64,000 nucleotides of DNA from contig JAEYSM010000058.1 of the NCBI GenBank assembly GCA_023434665.1, positions 124,001 through 188,000 of the forward strand, written 5' to 3'. Source of the stretch: Bacteroidota bacterium. GTDB lineage: Bacteria; Bacteroidota; Bacteroidia; Bacteroidales; Lentimicrobiaceae. The translations under genes and the position numbers were made by a program. Numbering within the stretch: the first letter of the stretch is position 1; the number at the start of each line of letters is the position of its first letter. Shown piece after piece: positions 16,584 to 25,651 of this stretch. The notes below the pieces were generated by a model that did no database searches, was not told the origin of the DNA, and saw only the letters and a program-made list of their open reading frames with translations.

Positions 16584-18434
16584 TTATTTCTCCTCCAGTG
16601 TTTTAGTTATTACCTGGGTAAGTTCAGAAACCGTGAAAGGAAGACCTTGCACCTTATTATATTTAAGATACTTAAATTCAGGATGAGTCATCCTTAAATA
16701 ATTAACAAACTGGCCACTATTGAGCTCGCAAACTAAGATTTTCTTAAATCCACCAAAAATTTCGGCTGTATTTTTTGGAAGAGGCATAATATAATTAAAG
16801 TGAGCATGACTTACTTTTTGACCGGCTTTTTGAGCCAGTTCAACAGCCTCTTGTGCAGCGCCTAAGGTACCACCCCAACTAACAACAAGCAAATCGCCTT
16901 CATTTTCTCCGACAATTTCCTGTTTTGGAATATAGTTTGCAACTGTTTGAACTTTCTCTTCTCTCAAAGCAACCATTTTCTGATGGTTTAAAGGGTCTGT
17001 TGAAACTGATCCTCTTCCATCTTCTTTCTCAAGTCCACCAATTCTGTGTCGTAAACCTTCGGTTCCCGGTAATGCCCATTTCCTGGCCAGGGTTTCCGGA
17101 TTTCTACGATATGGCAGGAACTCAGGATCATTTGGTTCTGCGATTGGAGGAACTATTGACGGAAGATCTGCAACACGCGGAATCCTGAATAATTGCGAAC
17201 CGTTACCCAGGTATCCGTCAGTGAGTAAAATAACCGGAGTCATATGCTCCATGGCAATTTTAGCTGCCATATAAGCATAATAGAAACAATTAGCTGAACT
17301 GGAAGCTGCAATAACAACAACAGGACATTCACCATTTCTTCCGAAAAGAGCCTGATAGAGGTCGCTTTGTTCAGATTTAGTAGGCAAACCTGTGCTTGGG
17401 CCACCACGTTGAACATCAACAATTACCAATGGAAGCTCGGTCATTACAGCAAGTCCGATAGCTTCACTCTTTAATGATAATCCGGGACCCGAGGTAGTAG
17501 TAATAGCGAGTGAGCCAGTGTAACTTGCTCCAATAGCTGAGCAGATTCCTGCAATTTCATCTTCAGCCTGGAAAACCTTAGCGCCTAATGATTTATGTTT
17601 AGCCAGTTCGATAAGAATCTCGGTAGCCGGTGTGATAGGATAAGAGCCTAGGAAAAGAGGTCTTCCTGAGCGTTCACTTGCAGCTAAAAAGCCCCAAGCT
17701 GTCGCAGTATTCCCTGTAATATTACGATATCTTCCGGGAGGTATGGCAGCTTTGCTTACCTGATAAACTGAACTTAATGCTTCAACAGTATCAGCATAAC
17801 TATATCCAGCTTGCAGCACTGTTCTGTTGGCATCAATGATTTGAGGTTTATTTTTAAATTTCTTTTCGAAGAAATGATATGTTACATCCAAACTCCAGCT
17901 GAAAAGGTGATACATGATACCTAAAGCAAACATGTTTTTACTTTTATCAGCTGTTTTAGCATCCAACCCTTTATCTTTCAGTGCTTCGCGTGTAAAAGAT
18001 GTTATCGGTGCTTTAACCAGATTGTACTTACTTAAGGAACCATCTTCGAGAGGATTTGTGGTATAACCGGCTTTTTTGATTGCTGGTTCATCAAATGCAT
18101 CAGCATCAACAATCAGTGTAGCACCATTTTTTGCCCACTTAAGATTGGATTTCAGAGATGCAGGGTTCATTGCAACCAGTACGTCACAATTGTCACCGGT
18201 AGTTTCAATTTTCCTGGTCCCAACATGCACCTGAAAGCCTGAAACACCTGCTATTGTGTTGTGTGGAGCACGGATTTCGGCCGGATAGTCGGGAAAAGTT
18301 GCCAGGTCAAGCCCGGCTAAAGCTGCAGTATCAGAGAAAAGTGTCCCTGAAAGTTGCATACCGTCGCCAGAGTCACCAACGAACTTAACAACTACCGCTT
18401 CTTTCTCAATAACATTACTTTTTGTTTTAACCAT
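16584..18434 (-). CDS. korA: 2-oxoacid:ferredoxin oxidoreductase, fused gamma-alpha subunit
   Basis: This 616-residue protein joins a gamma domain (about 1-190, starting VVKFVGDSGDGMQLSGT) to the alpha/pyrimidine-binding domain (about 215-430, with GSYPITPATEIL and AEDEIAGICSAIGASYTG) and a transketolase C-like domain ending near LVCELNSGQF. This fusion is usual in Bacteroidota. It forms an operon with korB and is divergent from a small ferredoxin that may be its electron partner. Confidence 0.93.
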   Translation of the reverse strand: MVKTKSNVIEKEAVVVKFVGDSGDGMQLSGTLFSDTAALAGLDLATFPDYPAEIRAPHNTIAGVSGFQVHVGTRKIETTGDNCDVLVAMNPASLKSNLKWAKNGATLIVDADAFDEPAIKKAGYTTNPLEDGSLSKYNLVKAPITSFTREALKDKGLDAKTADKSKNMFALGIMYHLFSWSLDVTYHFFEKKFKNKPQIIDANRTVLQAGYSYADTVEALSSVYQVSKAAIPPGRYRNITGNTATAWGFLAASERSGRPLFLGSYPITPATEILIELAKHKSLGAKVFQAEDEIAGICSAIGASYTGSLAITTTSGPGLSLKSEAIGLAVMTELPLVIVDVQRGGPSTGLPTKSEQSDLYQALFGRNGECPVVVIAASSSANCFYYAYMAAKIAMEHMTPVILLTDGYLGNGSQLFRIPRVADLPSIVPPIAEPNDPEFLPYRRNPETLARKWALPGTEGLRHRIGGLEKEDGRGSVSTDPLNHQKMVALREEKVQTVANYIPKQEIVGENEGDLLVVSWGGTLGAAQEAVELAQKAGQKVSHAHFNYIMPLPKNTAEIFGGFKKILVCELNSGQFVNYLRMTHPEFKYLKYNKVQGLPFTVSELTQVITKTLEEK

Positions 18435-18460
18435 GATATTAAGGTAATTGAATTTACATG

Positions 18461-18468
18461 CAAAGTTA
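18461..18468 (-). promoter_or_regulatory. korA -7 box (TAACTTTG)
   Basis: Exact TAnnTTTG match on the minus strand, 26 bases before the korA ATG. The divergent spacer upstream also holds a direct repeat ATAGGATT at 18545 and 18558, one candidate for a regulator site. Confidence 0.5.
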
Positions 18469-18659
18469 AGGGTTTTAATTTGATCTATCCTGCCGAAAAT
18501 CAGGAATTATTTGCATTGAATGCTAATTAATTAAGCACTTTTAGATAGGATTTTCAAATAGGATTATTATATTGGGCGACTTTTGTTTACTTATTTCAGT
18601 TTTAACTATTTAGAACCTTTAAAAATTGCCTAAAACTTTTTTTGTTTTGATATTCCATT

Positions 18660-18667
18660 TATCTTTG
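18660..18667 (+). promoter_or_regulatory. Ferredoxin gene -7 box (TATCTTTG)
   Basis: TAnnTTTG match 43 bases before the ferredoxin ATG. A TTTG at 18641-18644 lies 15 bases upstream, slightly closer than the usual -33 spacing. Confidence 0.5.
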
Positions 18668-18710
18668 CGCTAATAAACAACCATTAAATACAAACTTAAA
18701 TAATCAAGCC

Positions 18711-18878
18711 ATGGCTTATTTAATTTCAGATGACTGCACGGCATGCGGCACTTGCATTGATGAATGTCCAGTTGAAGCGATCTCGGAAGGTGATATTTAC
18801 AAAATAGATCCAGATATTTGCACAGATTGCGGATCATGTGCTGATGTTTGTCCAGTAGAAGCAATTCATCCTGCATAA
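18711..18878 (+). CDS. 2[4Fe-4S] bacterial-type ferredoxin, 55 residues
   Basis: The short frame starts MAYLISDDCTACGTC and has two complete CxxCxxCxxxCP clusters: cysteines 9, 12, 15, 19 and 37, 40, 43, 47. This is the clostridial-type ferredoxin of low-potential electron transfer. It has its own promoter box and a very strong terminator, and it is divergent from korAB, for which it is the obvious candidate acceptor. It could also serve other ferredoxin-linked enzymes elsewhere. Confidence 0.95.
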   Translation: MAYLISDDCTACGTCIDECPVEAISEGDIYKIDPDICTDCGSCADVCPVEAIHPA

Positions 18879-18895
18879 GGTTATTGCTTTTCAAT

Positions 18896-18938
18896 AGAAA
18901 AGGAGAGGAACCAGAGGTTTCTCTCCTTTTCTGTTTTA
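18896..18938 (+). terminator. Strong terminator after the ferredoxin gene
   Basis: A 12-bp perfect stem (AGAAAAGGAGAG / CTCTCCTTTTCT) extends inward with GAACC / GGTTT to about 17 bp and a 3-base loop. GTTTT follows. It isolates the ferredoxin transcript from sucA. Confidence 0.85.
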
Positions 18939-19008
18939 AAGAAATTACTTGCATTTCCACCACTTTCGGCCCGAAACATTCTCATGTGTTCTTTGTTTTA
19001 ATGGGAAC

Positions 19009-19032
19009 ACTAAAAACCGCTTGGTTTTTAGT
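19009..19032. promoter_or_regulatory. Perfect palindrome abutting the sucA promoter
   Basis: Perfect 10-bp arms ACTAAAAACC and GGTTTTTAGT are separated by GCTT and end on the first base of the TACATTTG -7 box. It occupies the place where a -33 element would sit, as expected for an operator bound by a dimeric regulator. The binder is unknown. Confidence 0.55.
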
Positions 19033-19039
19033 ACATTTG
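19032..19039 (+). promoter_or_regulatory. sucA -7 box (TACATTTG)
   Basis: TAnnTTTG match 23 bases before the ATG at 19063. It supports that start, because a longer frame from 18949 would begin upstream of the promoter. No standard -33 element is seen, only the palindrome. Confidence 0.55.
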
Positions 19040-19062
19040 TTAATAGACATAATACTTCTGTG

Positions 19063-21894
19063 ATGGATAAGTTTTCTTTTTTCTCGAATGCAGAAACCGA
19101 ATATATAGATAACCTTTATAAGCAGTATTTAGATAATCCCGACTCTGTTGATCCTTCATGGCAGCGCTTCTTCGAGGGCTTTGAATTCAGCCGGAAAAAT
19201 TACACTCCGGAAACTGCAGCTAAGAAAAGTTCAGAGAATGGAGGAGCTTTTGTTCCTAATGAATTTAAAGTATTAAACCTGATTAATGATTATCGCAAAA
19301 GGGGACACCTCTTTACAAAAACGAATCCTGTTAGAGCCCGTCGCTCGTATTTCCCTACCCTGGATATATTAAATTATGGTCTCTCAGATGAAGACCTTGA
19401 TGTAACTTTCGAAGCAGGAAATGATATTGGAATCGGTAAAGCTTCGTTAAGAAAAATCATCGATCATCTGGAAACGACATACTGTCAATCAATAGGAATT
19501 GAATTTGCTCATATACGAAATATTGAAATCGAACAATGGCTTAAGGATAAGATGGAGTCGCGCAAAAACACTCCAAAATATTCAAAAGCCACGCGTAAGG
19601 TAATGCTTCAAAAACTTGGACAGGCTGTATTTATGGAGAAGTTTCTTCATAAACGATTCCCGGGACAAAAAAGGTTTTCACTTGAGGGTGTGGAGGCTCT
19701 AATTCCTGCTCTCCATGCAGTAATCGAAAAAGGGGCTGCTTTGGGTGCTGATGAATTTCACATTGGAATGTCGCATAGAGGACGATTGAATGTATTGGCC
19801 AATATCCTCGAGAAACCTATGGTTGATATTTTCAATGAATTTTCAAATAAGGAGTATGATGACGAAACCTTGTTAGGTGATGTTAAATATCACCTCGGTT
19901 ATACATTAAAGCGCACTACTATCAATGGAAAGGAGGTAATTCTGACTTTAGCACCTAATCCTTCTCACCTGGAAGCAGTTGGCTCAATAATTCAAGGTAT
20001 GACCCGTGCTGAAATCGACCTTAATTATAAAGGAGACACCGATAAAATTGTACCGATTATCATTCATGGAGATGCATCAATAGCGGGTCAGGGGATTGTT
20101 TACGAGCTAATCCAGATGTCGGAGTTAAGGGGGTATAGAATTGGAGGAATAATTCATCTGGTTGTAAATAACCAGGTGGGATTCACTACTAATTATCTTG
20201 ACGCCCGAAGTAGTGTATATTGTACCGACATTGCCAAAGTTGTACAATCTCCTATATTCCATGTTAATGCTGATGACATTGAAGCTGTAGCATATACAAT
20301 TGAGCTTGCCATGGAGTATAGAGAGAAGTTTGATAAAGATGTATTTATTGACCTTCTTGGTTATCGGAAATATGGGCATAATGAAGGTGATGAACCCCGA
20401 TTCACTCAACCTGTACTATATAAATACATAGAAGCACATCCCGATCCCTGGGAAATCTACACTCAAAAACTGATAGAATCGGATGTCATTACAAAGGATG
20501 AGGCCGAAAAGATTAAGGATGAAATAAATGCTAAACTTGAAGCGGACCTTACCACTTCGCAGGGTATCGAAAAAACTTCCTATAAAACCTTCTTAAGTGA
20601 CATTTGGAAAGATATAAGGATAGCAAAGCCAGAGGATTTTAATACTTCTCCCGATACTGGTGTTTCTTATGAAATTCTAAAAGATATTGGTGAAAAAATA
20701 ACAACATTGCCGAAGGATAAACCTTTTAACCGGAAACTTTTTAAACTGATGTCTGAACGCAACCAGATGATTCAACCGGGTAAGAATGTTGATTGGGCAA
20801 TGGGTGAATTGCTTGCTTATGGTTCACTGGTTAGTGAAGGTATCCCTGTCAGATTATCAGGTCAGGATTCTGAAAGAGGCACTTTTTCACACCGGCATGC
20901 GGTTCTTACTATTGAAGATTCTGAGGAACGCTATATTCCATTGAGTACGGTGAACAACAACAAAGCATCATTTAGTGTATATAACTCACCACTTTCGGAA
21001 TATGCTGTACTTGGATTTGAATACGGATACTCATTGATTACTCCTTATGCATTAACACTTTGGGAAGCCCAGTTTGGTGATTTTGGTAATGGAGCTCAAA
21101 TTATCATTGATCAGTACCTAAGCAGTGCTGAAGATAAATGGAGGGTGATGAGCAATCTGGTTCTTTTACTCCCTCACGGTTATGAGGGCCAGGGACCTGA
21201 GCATTCGAGTGGAAGAATGGAAAGGTTTTTAGTACTTGCTGCAGACAATAATATGCAAATAGTAAATTGTACGACCCCGGCAAACTTCTTCCATGTTCTT
21301 CGCCGACAAATACATTCGCCTTTCAGAAAACCTCTTGTTGTATTTACTCCAAAGAGTTTATTAAGACATCCGGCATGTGTTTCTCCAATAGAAGAGCTTA
21401 CGGTTGGTGGATTTAAAGAAGTTATTGACGACAACATCGCTGACCCTTCAAAAATTGAACGAGTAATTTTCACAAGTGGAAAGGTATATTATGAGCTTCT
21501 TGAGGAGCGCCAAAAAATACAAGCTGATAATGTGGCAATAGTAAGAATTGAGCAGATTTTCCCCTATCCTCAGCAACAAATCAGATCGATAGTTGAAAAA
21601 TATTCAAACGCCGGAAGGTTTGTTTGGGTGCAGGAAGAGCCTGCAAATATGGGTGCATGGCCATTCATCAAACGACATTATCAGGAAAACGACTTATTGA
21701 TGGTTGCCAGGCCAGAAAGTGGGAGTCCTGCAACCGGTTCGCCAAGACTACATCACTTGCGTCAGAGAAAGATTCTGGAGAAAGCTTTTGGTGAATGCAA
21801 TTGCGTTAATTCAGATCGTATCTGCAGAATGCTATGTGCTCCCAATGAATGGGTAATTGTACCTGAAACGGCAAAGAATGAAGTGGATCGTTAA
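19063..21894 (+). CDS. sucA: 2-oxoglutarate dehydrogenase E1 component
   Basis: E1 decarboxylates 2-oxoglutarate with thiamine pyrophosphate and passes the succinyl group to E2 lipoate. With start at ATG 19063 it is 943 residues, usual for the family. It opens with the E2-binding segment FSFFSNAETEYIDNLYKQY and has FHIGMSHRGRLNVLAN, the TPP region IIHGDASIAGQGIVYE, KYGHNEGDEPRFTQP, SGQDSERGTFSHRHAV and the C-terminal WVQEEPANMGAW. sucB follows after 32 bases. No E3 gene is in the window. Confidence 0.97.
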   Translation: MDKFSFFSNAETEYIDNLYKQYLDNPDSVDPSWQRFFEGFEFSRKNYTPETAAKKSSENGGAFVPNEFKVLNLINDYRKRGHLFTKTNPVRARRSYFPTLDILNYGLSDEDLDVTFEAGNDIGIGKASLRKIIDHLETTYCQSIGIEFAHIRNIEIEQWLKDKMESRKNTPKYSKATRKVMLQKLGQAVFMEKFLHKRFPGQKRFSLEGVEALIPALHAVIEKGAALGADEFHIGMSHRGRLNVLANILEKPMVDIFNEFSNKEYDDETLLGDVKYHLGYTLKRTTINGKEVILTLAPNPSHLEAVGSIIQGMTRAEIDLNYKGDTDKIVPIIIHGDASIAGQGIVYELIQMSELRGYRIGGIIHLVVNNQVGFTTNYLDARSSVYCTDIAKVVQSPIFHVNADDIEAVAYTIELAMEYREKFDKDVFIDLLGYRKYGHNEGDEPRFTQPVLYKYIEAHPDPWEIYTQKLIESDVITKDEAEKIKDEINAKLEADLTTSQGIEKTSYKTFLSDIWKDIRIAKPEDFNTSPDTGVSYEILKDIGEKITTLPKDKPFNRKLFKLMSERNQMIQPGKNVDWAMGELLAYGSLVSEGIPVRLSGQDSERGTFSHRHAVLTIEDSEERYIPLSTVNNNKASFSVYNSPLSEYAVLGFEYGYSLITPYALTLWEAQFGDFGNGAQIIIDQYLSSAEDKWRVMSNLVLLLPHGYEGQGPEHSSGRMERFLVLAADNNMQIVNCTTPANFFHVLRRQIHSPFRKPLVVFTPKSLLRHPACVSPIEELTVGGFKEVIDDNIADPSKIERVIFTSGKVYYELLEERQKIQADNVAIVRIEQIFPYPQQQIRSIVEKYSNAGRFVWVQEEPANMGAWPFIKRHYQENDLLMVARPESGSPATGSPRLHHLRQRKILEKAFGECNCVNSDRICRMLCAPNEWVIVPETAKNEVDR

Positions 21895-21926
21895 GGAAAT
21901 TTTAAGTATTAAAATTAGCAACACAA

Positions 21927-23285
21927 ATGATTATTGAAGTTAAAGTACCCAGTCCGGGTGAATCAATCACCGAAGTACAGCTTGCATCATGGCTGGTAAC
22001 AGATGGGGAGATTGTTGAAAAAGATGCAGAAATAGCAGAGATTGATTCAGACAAGGCAACACTTACTATCAACGCACCTGACCGGGGAAGAATAAGCATT
22101 GAAATTCAAGAAGGTGAAACTATTGATGTAGGAACAGTCATTGCAAGGGTAGATACTTCGATTACAAATGAAGCCGGAACAGATGCAGGCGGAACAAGGA
22201 GACCATCAACTTCACAACCTCCTGCTCAAGAATCCACCATTCAAGAAAAGAGTGAAGAACCCGGAAAAGTAGTAGCAGAGGCTTTTGAAAATAAAGAAAA
22301 GGGAGGCAAAGCCCATATCTCACCCCTGGCTAAAAAAGTTATGGAAGCCGAAAACTTGTCGGATGAAGAAGTTATTCAGCACGTTGGGCGGAAAAGGGTT
22401 ACCAAGTCTGATGTAGAAACTTTAATTTCAACTAAGGACAAATCGGCCTCTTCATCAATTGGTAAAACTGAAGATGTTACCAGAAATGGCATCCCCAGAA
22501 AGGAAGAACCGGTACAAAATCAAACCATTCCCTCAGCTAATAAACCAGAAAAGTCGAGGAATACTAAAAGAAAGAAACTTACCACTTTGAGAATAAAACT
22601 TTCTCAAAGGTTAGTGTCTGTTAAGAATGAGACTGCCATGCTTACCACATTTAATGAGGTAAACATGAGCGCTATAATGGAGCTAAGAAAAAAGTACAAT
22701 GATCTTTTTAAGGAGAAGTACGGAGTATCAATTGGTTTTATGTCCTTATTTACAAAAGCCGCCACTATTGCACTTCAGCAGTTCCCTCAAATAAACTCAA
22801 TATTAGACGGAGAAGAATTGGTTTATCATGATTATGTTGACGTAGGAATTGCAGTAAGCTCTCCGAAAGGACTGGTTGTCCCTGTCCTAAGAAATACTGA
22901 AAATATGTCTATAGCTGAAATTGAGTTAAAGATTAAAGAGCTTGCCGGTAAGGCAAAAAGTAATAAGGTATCTCTTGAAGAAATGACCGGAGGAACATTC
23001 ACTATTTCAAATGGGGGTGTCTTTGGTTCACTTTTATCCACACCAATATTAAATCCACCGCAAAGTGCTATACTTGGAATGCATAATATTGTTGAGCGAC
23101 CGATTGCGCAAAATGGTCAGGTAGTAATCGCTCCTATGATGTACCTTGCTCTGTCATACGACCATAGGGTGGTTGACGGTAGAGAATCGGTTAGTTTTCT
23201 TGTAAAGATCAAAGAGATGTTAGAGAATCCTCAGGTGATGTTTTACCAAGGAATTGATCCTGTGAAAGGCTTACTGGGCTTGTAA
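21927..23285 (+). CDS. sucB: 2-oxoglutarate dehydrogenase E2, dihydrolipoyl succinyltransferase
   Basis: The 452-residue E2 core has one lipoyl domain (1-75, lipoyl lysine K43 in IDSDKAT), a low-complexity linker, an E1/E3-binding domain (ISPLAKKVMEAENLS), a second linker, and the acyltransferase domain with the catalytic SYDHRVVDGRE (His413, Asp417). It transfers succinyl from lipoate to CoA. It forms an operon with sucA. One lipoyl domain and the SucB-type catalytic domain favour succinyl- over acetyltransferase. Confidence 0.95.
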   Translation: MIIEVKVPSPGESITEVQLASWLVTDGEIVEKDAEIAEIDSDKATLTINAPDRGRISIEIQEGETIDVGTVIARVDTSITNEAGTDAGGTRRPSTSQPPAQESTIQEKSEEPGKVVAEAFENKEKGGKAHISPLAKKVMEAENLSDEEVIQHVGRKRVTKSDVETLISTKDKSASSSIGKTEDVTRNGIPRKEEPVQNQTIPSANKPEKSRNTKRKKLTTLRIKLSQRLVSVKNETAMLTTFNEVNMSAIMELRKKYNDLFKEKYGVSIGFMSLFTKAATIALQQFPQINSILDGEELVYHDYVDVGIAVSSPKGLVVPVLRNTENMSIAEIELKIKELAGKAKSNKVSLEEMTGGTFTISNGGVFGSLLSTPILNPPQSAILGMHNIVERPIAQNGQVVIAPMMYLALSYDHRVVDGRESVSFLVKIKEMLENPQVMFYQGIDPVKGLLGL

Positions 23286-23344
23286 AAAGAAGCATTCGCA
23301 CTCAACTTGGCTGCAAAAAGTGGACAATTAACTCACTGTTATTG

Positions 23345-23352
23345 TAATTTTG
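23345..23352 (+). promoter_or_regulatory. nadB -7 box (TAATTTTG)
   Basis: TAnnTTTG match 22 bases before the nadB ATG. It suggests nadB is transcribed separately from sucAB. Confidence 0.5.
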
Positions 23353-23374
23353 CATTACTGAAAATTGCTATTAA

Positions 23375-24982
23375 ATGCGAAAAAAAGTTGATTTTCTTGT
23401 GATCGGTACCGGGATTGCAGGACTTAGTTTTGCACTGAAAGTTGCAAAACAAGGTAAAGTTTGCATTGTAACTAAAAATAATGCTGAAGAAAGTGCTACT
23501 CATTATGCCCAGGGTGGAATAGCGGCTGTAATGTACACCCCTGATACTTATGAAAAGCATATCAGAGATACGATCATTGCCGGTGATGATTTGAGTGATC
23601 CGGAAATAGTGAGAATTACAATAACTGAATCAACTGACAGGGTTAAAGAGCTTATAGACTGGGGAGTGTCATTTGATAAAAACATGAGTGGTCAGTATGA
23701 CCTTGCAAAAGAGGGTGGACATTCAGAGTTCAGGGTTTTGCATCATAAAGACCAGACAGGTGCTGAAATTGAAGGCACGTTACTTAAACAGGTTAAAGCT
23801 AATCCTAACATAGAGATTCTTGAAAACCATTTTGCAGTTGATATTATTACGCAACACCATCTGGGGACGGAGGCAGATGGATTGGAGACACCGGTAGAAT
23901 GTTATGGTGCCTACGTACTAAACAAAGCAAATCATCAAATTATAACCATACTTGCAAAGATCACAATGGTCTCAACCGGGGGGTCGGGAAATGTATATGC
24001 AACCACTACCAACCCACCCATCTCTACAGGTGATGGAATAGCAATGATTAAAAGAGCCAATGGAGTTATAGATAAGATGGAATTTATCCAGTTTCATCCC
24101 ACATCATTATATAATCCCAATGAAAAACCAAACTTTTTAATTACTGAAGCTCTTAGAGGATCGGGGGCCGTGTTAAAAACGCGGCAAGGTAAAGAATTTA
24201 TGCAAAAGTATGATTCAAGACTTTCATTAGCTCCGAGAGATATTGTAGCAAGGGCCATTGATAATGAACTGAAACTGAGTGGGGATGAATTTGTTTGTCT
24301 TGATGCCCGTCATTTACCGATGGATGTTATTCTGAATCATTTTCCGACAATATATGCCAAATGCCTCAGCATTGGGGTGGATATGACAAAAATGATGATT
24401 CCGGTTGTACCGGCTGCCCATTATACTTGTGGAGGAATTAAAGTGGATGCTTTTGCCCAAACCTCCATCATAAATTGCTATGCTTCGGGCGAATGTTCTT
24501 CAACCGGTTTACATGGAGCTAATCGATTAGCATCAAATTCATTATTAGAATCGCTTGTTTTCTCTCACAGGGCTGCACTTAAAGCTATTGAAGATTTTAA
24601 GCATATAAAAATCAAGGAGGGAGTCCCTGAATGGGATGATAAAGGCACTGTTTTTAACGAAGAGATGATCCTCATTACACAGTCGATAAAAGAATTGCAG
24701 GCCATTATGACAAATTATGTTGGCATTGTAAGATCTAATCTTCGGTTGAAGAGGGCTTACGACAGATTACAGATCCTGGAAAAGGAGACTGAGATGTTAT
24801 ACGAGAAATCAGTAGTTACAGAGAAAATTTGTGAACTACGAAACATGATTTCTGTTGCATCATTAATAATATTAATGGCAAGCAACAGAAAGGAGAGCAG
24901 AGGGTTACACCATTCAATTGATTATCCTAAAACCTATGGTGGTTCAAAAGATAAATTTTCGGTGCAAAACAATACAAACTAA
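23375..24982 (+). CDS. nadB: L-aspartate oxidase
   Basis: This FAD enzyme oxidises aspartate to iminoaspartate, the first step of de novo NAD synthesis. The 535-residue protein has the FAD motif GTGIAGLSFAL, the ATHYAQGGIAAV loop, EGGHSEFRVLHHKDQTG, and the active-site PAAHYTCGGIKVD followed by YASGECSSTGLHGANRLASNS. These distinguish NadB from succinate dehydrogenase. nadA and nadC are not nearby; a hexapeptide-repeat gene follows after 5 bases in the same operon. Confidence 0.95.
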   Translation: MRKKVDFLVIGTGIAGLSFALKVAKQGKVCIVTKNNAEESATHYAQGGIAAVMYTPDTYEKHIRDTIIAGDDLSDPEIVRITITESTDRVKELIDWGVSFDKNMSGQYDLAKEGGHSEFRVLHHKDQTGAEIEGTLLKQVKANPNIEILENHFAVDIITQHHLGTEADGLETPVECYGAYVLNKANHQIITILAKITMVSTGGSGNVYATTTNPPISTGDGIAMIKRANGVIDKMEFIQFHPTSLYNPNEKPNFLITEALRGSGAVLKTRQGKEFMQKYDSRLSLAPRDIVARAIDNELKLSGDEFVCLDARHLPMDVILNHFPTIYAKCLSIGVDMTKMMIPVVPAAHYTCGGIKVDAFAQTSIINCYASGECSSTGLHGANRLASNSLLESLVFSHRAALKAIEDFKHIKIKEGVPEWDDKGTVFNEEMILITQSIKELQAIMTNYVGIVRSNLRLKRAYDRLQILEKETEMLYEKSVVTEKICELRNMISVASLIILMASNRKESRGLHHSIDYPKTYGGSKDKFSVQNNTN

Positions 24983-24987
24983 ATATT

Positions 24988-25539
24988 ATGGCTTTAATAA
25001 GATCAGTAAAAGATAAACACCCGGTAATAGGCAATAATTGCTTTTTCGCAGAGAATGCAACCGTGGTTGGCGAGGTGGAAATGGGCGATAACTGCAGTGT
25101 TTGGTTCAATGCAGTTGTGAGAGGCGACGTTCATTATATCAAGATTGGCAATAATGTAAACATTCAGGATGGCGCTATAATTCATTGTACTTATCAGAAA
25201 TCGCCAGTAAATATCGGGAACAATGTATCTATCGCACATAATGCCATCGTTCATGGGTGTACAATACACGATAATGTGCTTATCGGGATGGGTGCTATTG
25301 TGATGGATGATGTTGTGGTAGAAAGTAATAGCATAGTTGCAGCAGGGGCAGTAGTATCACAAGGCACAATCATTGAATCGGGCAGTGTTTATGCGGGCAT
25401 TCCAGCAAAAAAAATCAAAACTATCGATACATCACTCCTCGAAGGACAGATTAACAGGATATCGAAAAGTTATACTACTTATGCCAGTTGGCATGATGAA
25501 AATATAAAGCCTATTGCTGAAAACATCGAAAAACTATAG
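24988..25539 (+). CDS. Gamma-carbonic anhydrase-like hexapeptide-repeat protein
   Basis: This 183-residue left-handed beta-helix protein is of the YrdA/PaaY/gamma-carbonic anhydrase group. Hexapeptide repeats run through about residues 15-140, and the three zinc-binding histidine positions are filled (His66 in AIIHC, His84 and His89 in IAHNAIVHGC). Members bind zinc and some hydrate CO2, but many lack proven activity. The tight link to nadB (5 bases) implies co-transcription; a shared pathway is not obvious. Confidence 0.85.
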   Translation: MALIRSVKDKHPVIGNNCFFAENATVVGEVEMGDNCSVWFNAVVRGDVHYIKIGNNVNIQDGAIIHCTYQKSPVNIGNNVSIAHNAIVHGCTIHDNVLIGMGAIVMDDVVVESNSIVAAGAVVSQGTIIESGSVYAGIPAKKIKTIDTSLLEGQINRISKSYTTYASWHDENIKPIAENIEKL

Positions 25540-25584
25540 TTGACAAATAAAAGCTGAAATTCGAGAATAACTTTAGCTGACAAC

Positions 25585-25616
25585 TTGGCTTATTTAAGGA
25601 TATGGCAGTATTTTTG
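25585..25616 (+). promoter_or_regulatory. Promoter of the Zn peptidase gene (TTG-N21-TATTTTTG)
   Basis: A -33 TTG (25585-25587) and a -7 TATTTTTG (25609-25616) are separated by 21 bases, within the Bacteroidota range. The ATG lies 35 bases further on. Confidence 0.6.
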
Positions 25617-25651
25617 ATGGTTAATTAGCTAATAAACAATCATTATTAAAC

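Noticed and set aside
18670..18963. 97-residue reverse frame over the ferredoxin gene
   Set aside because: It is the antisense shadow of a clear ferredoxin with eight placed cysteines.
18949..19062. 38-residue extension of sucA
   Set aside because: It lies upstream of the -7 box and overlaps the terminator region and palindrome; family members start near MDKFSFF.
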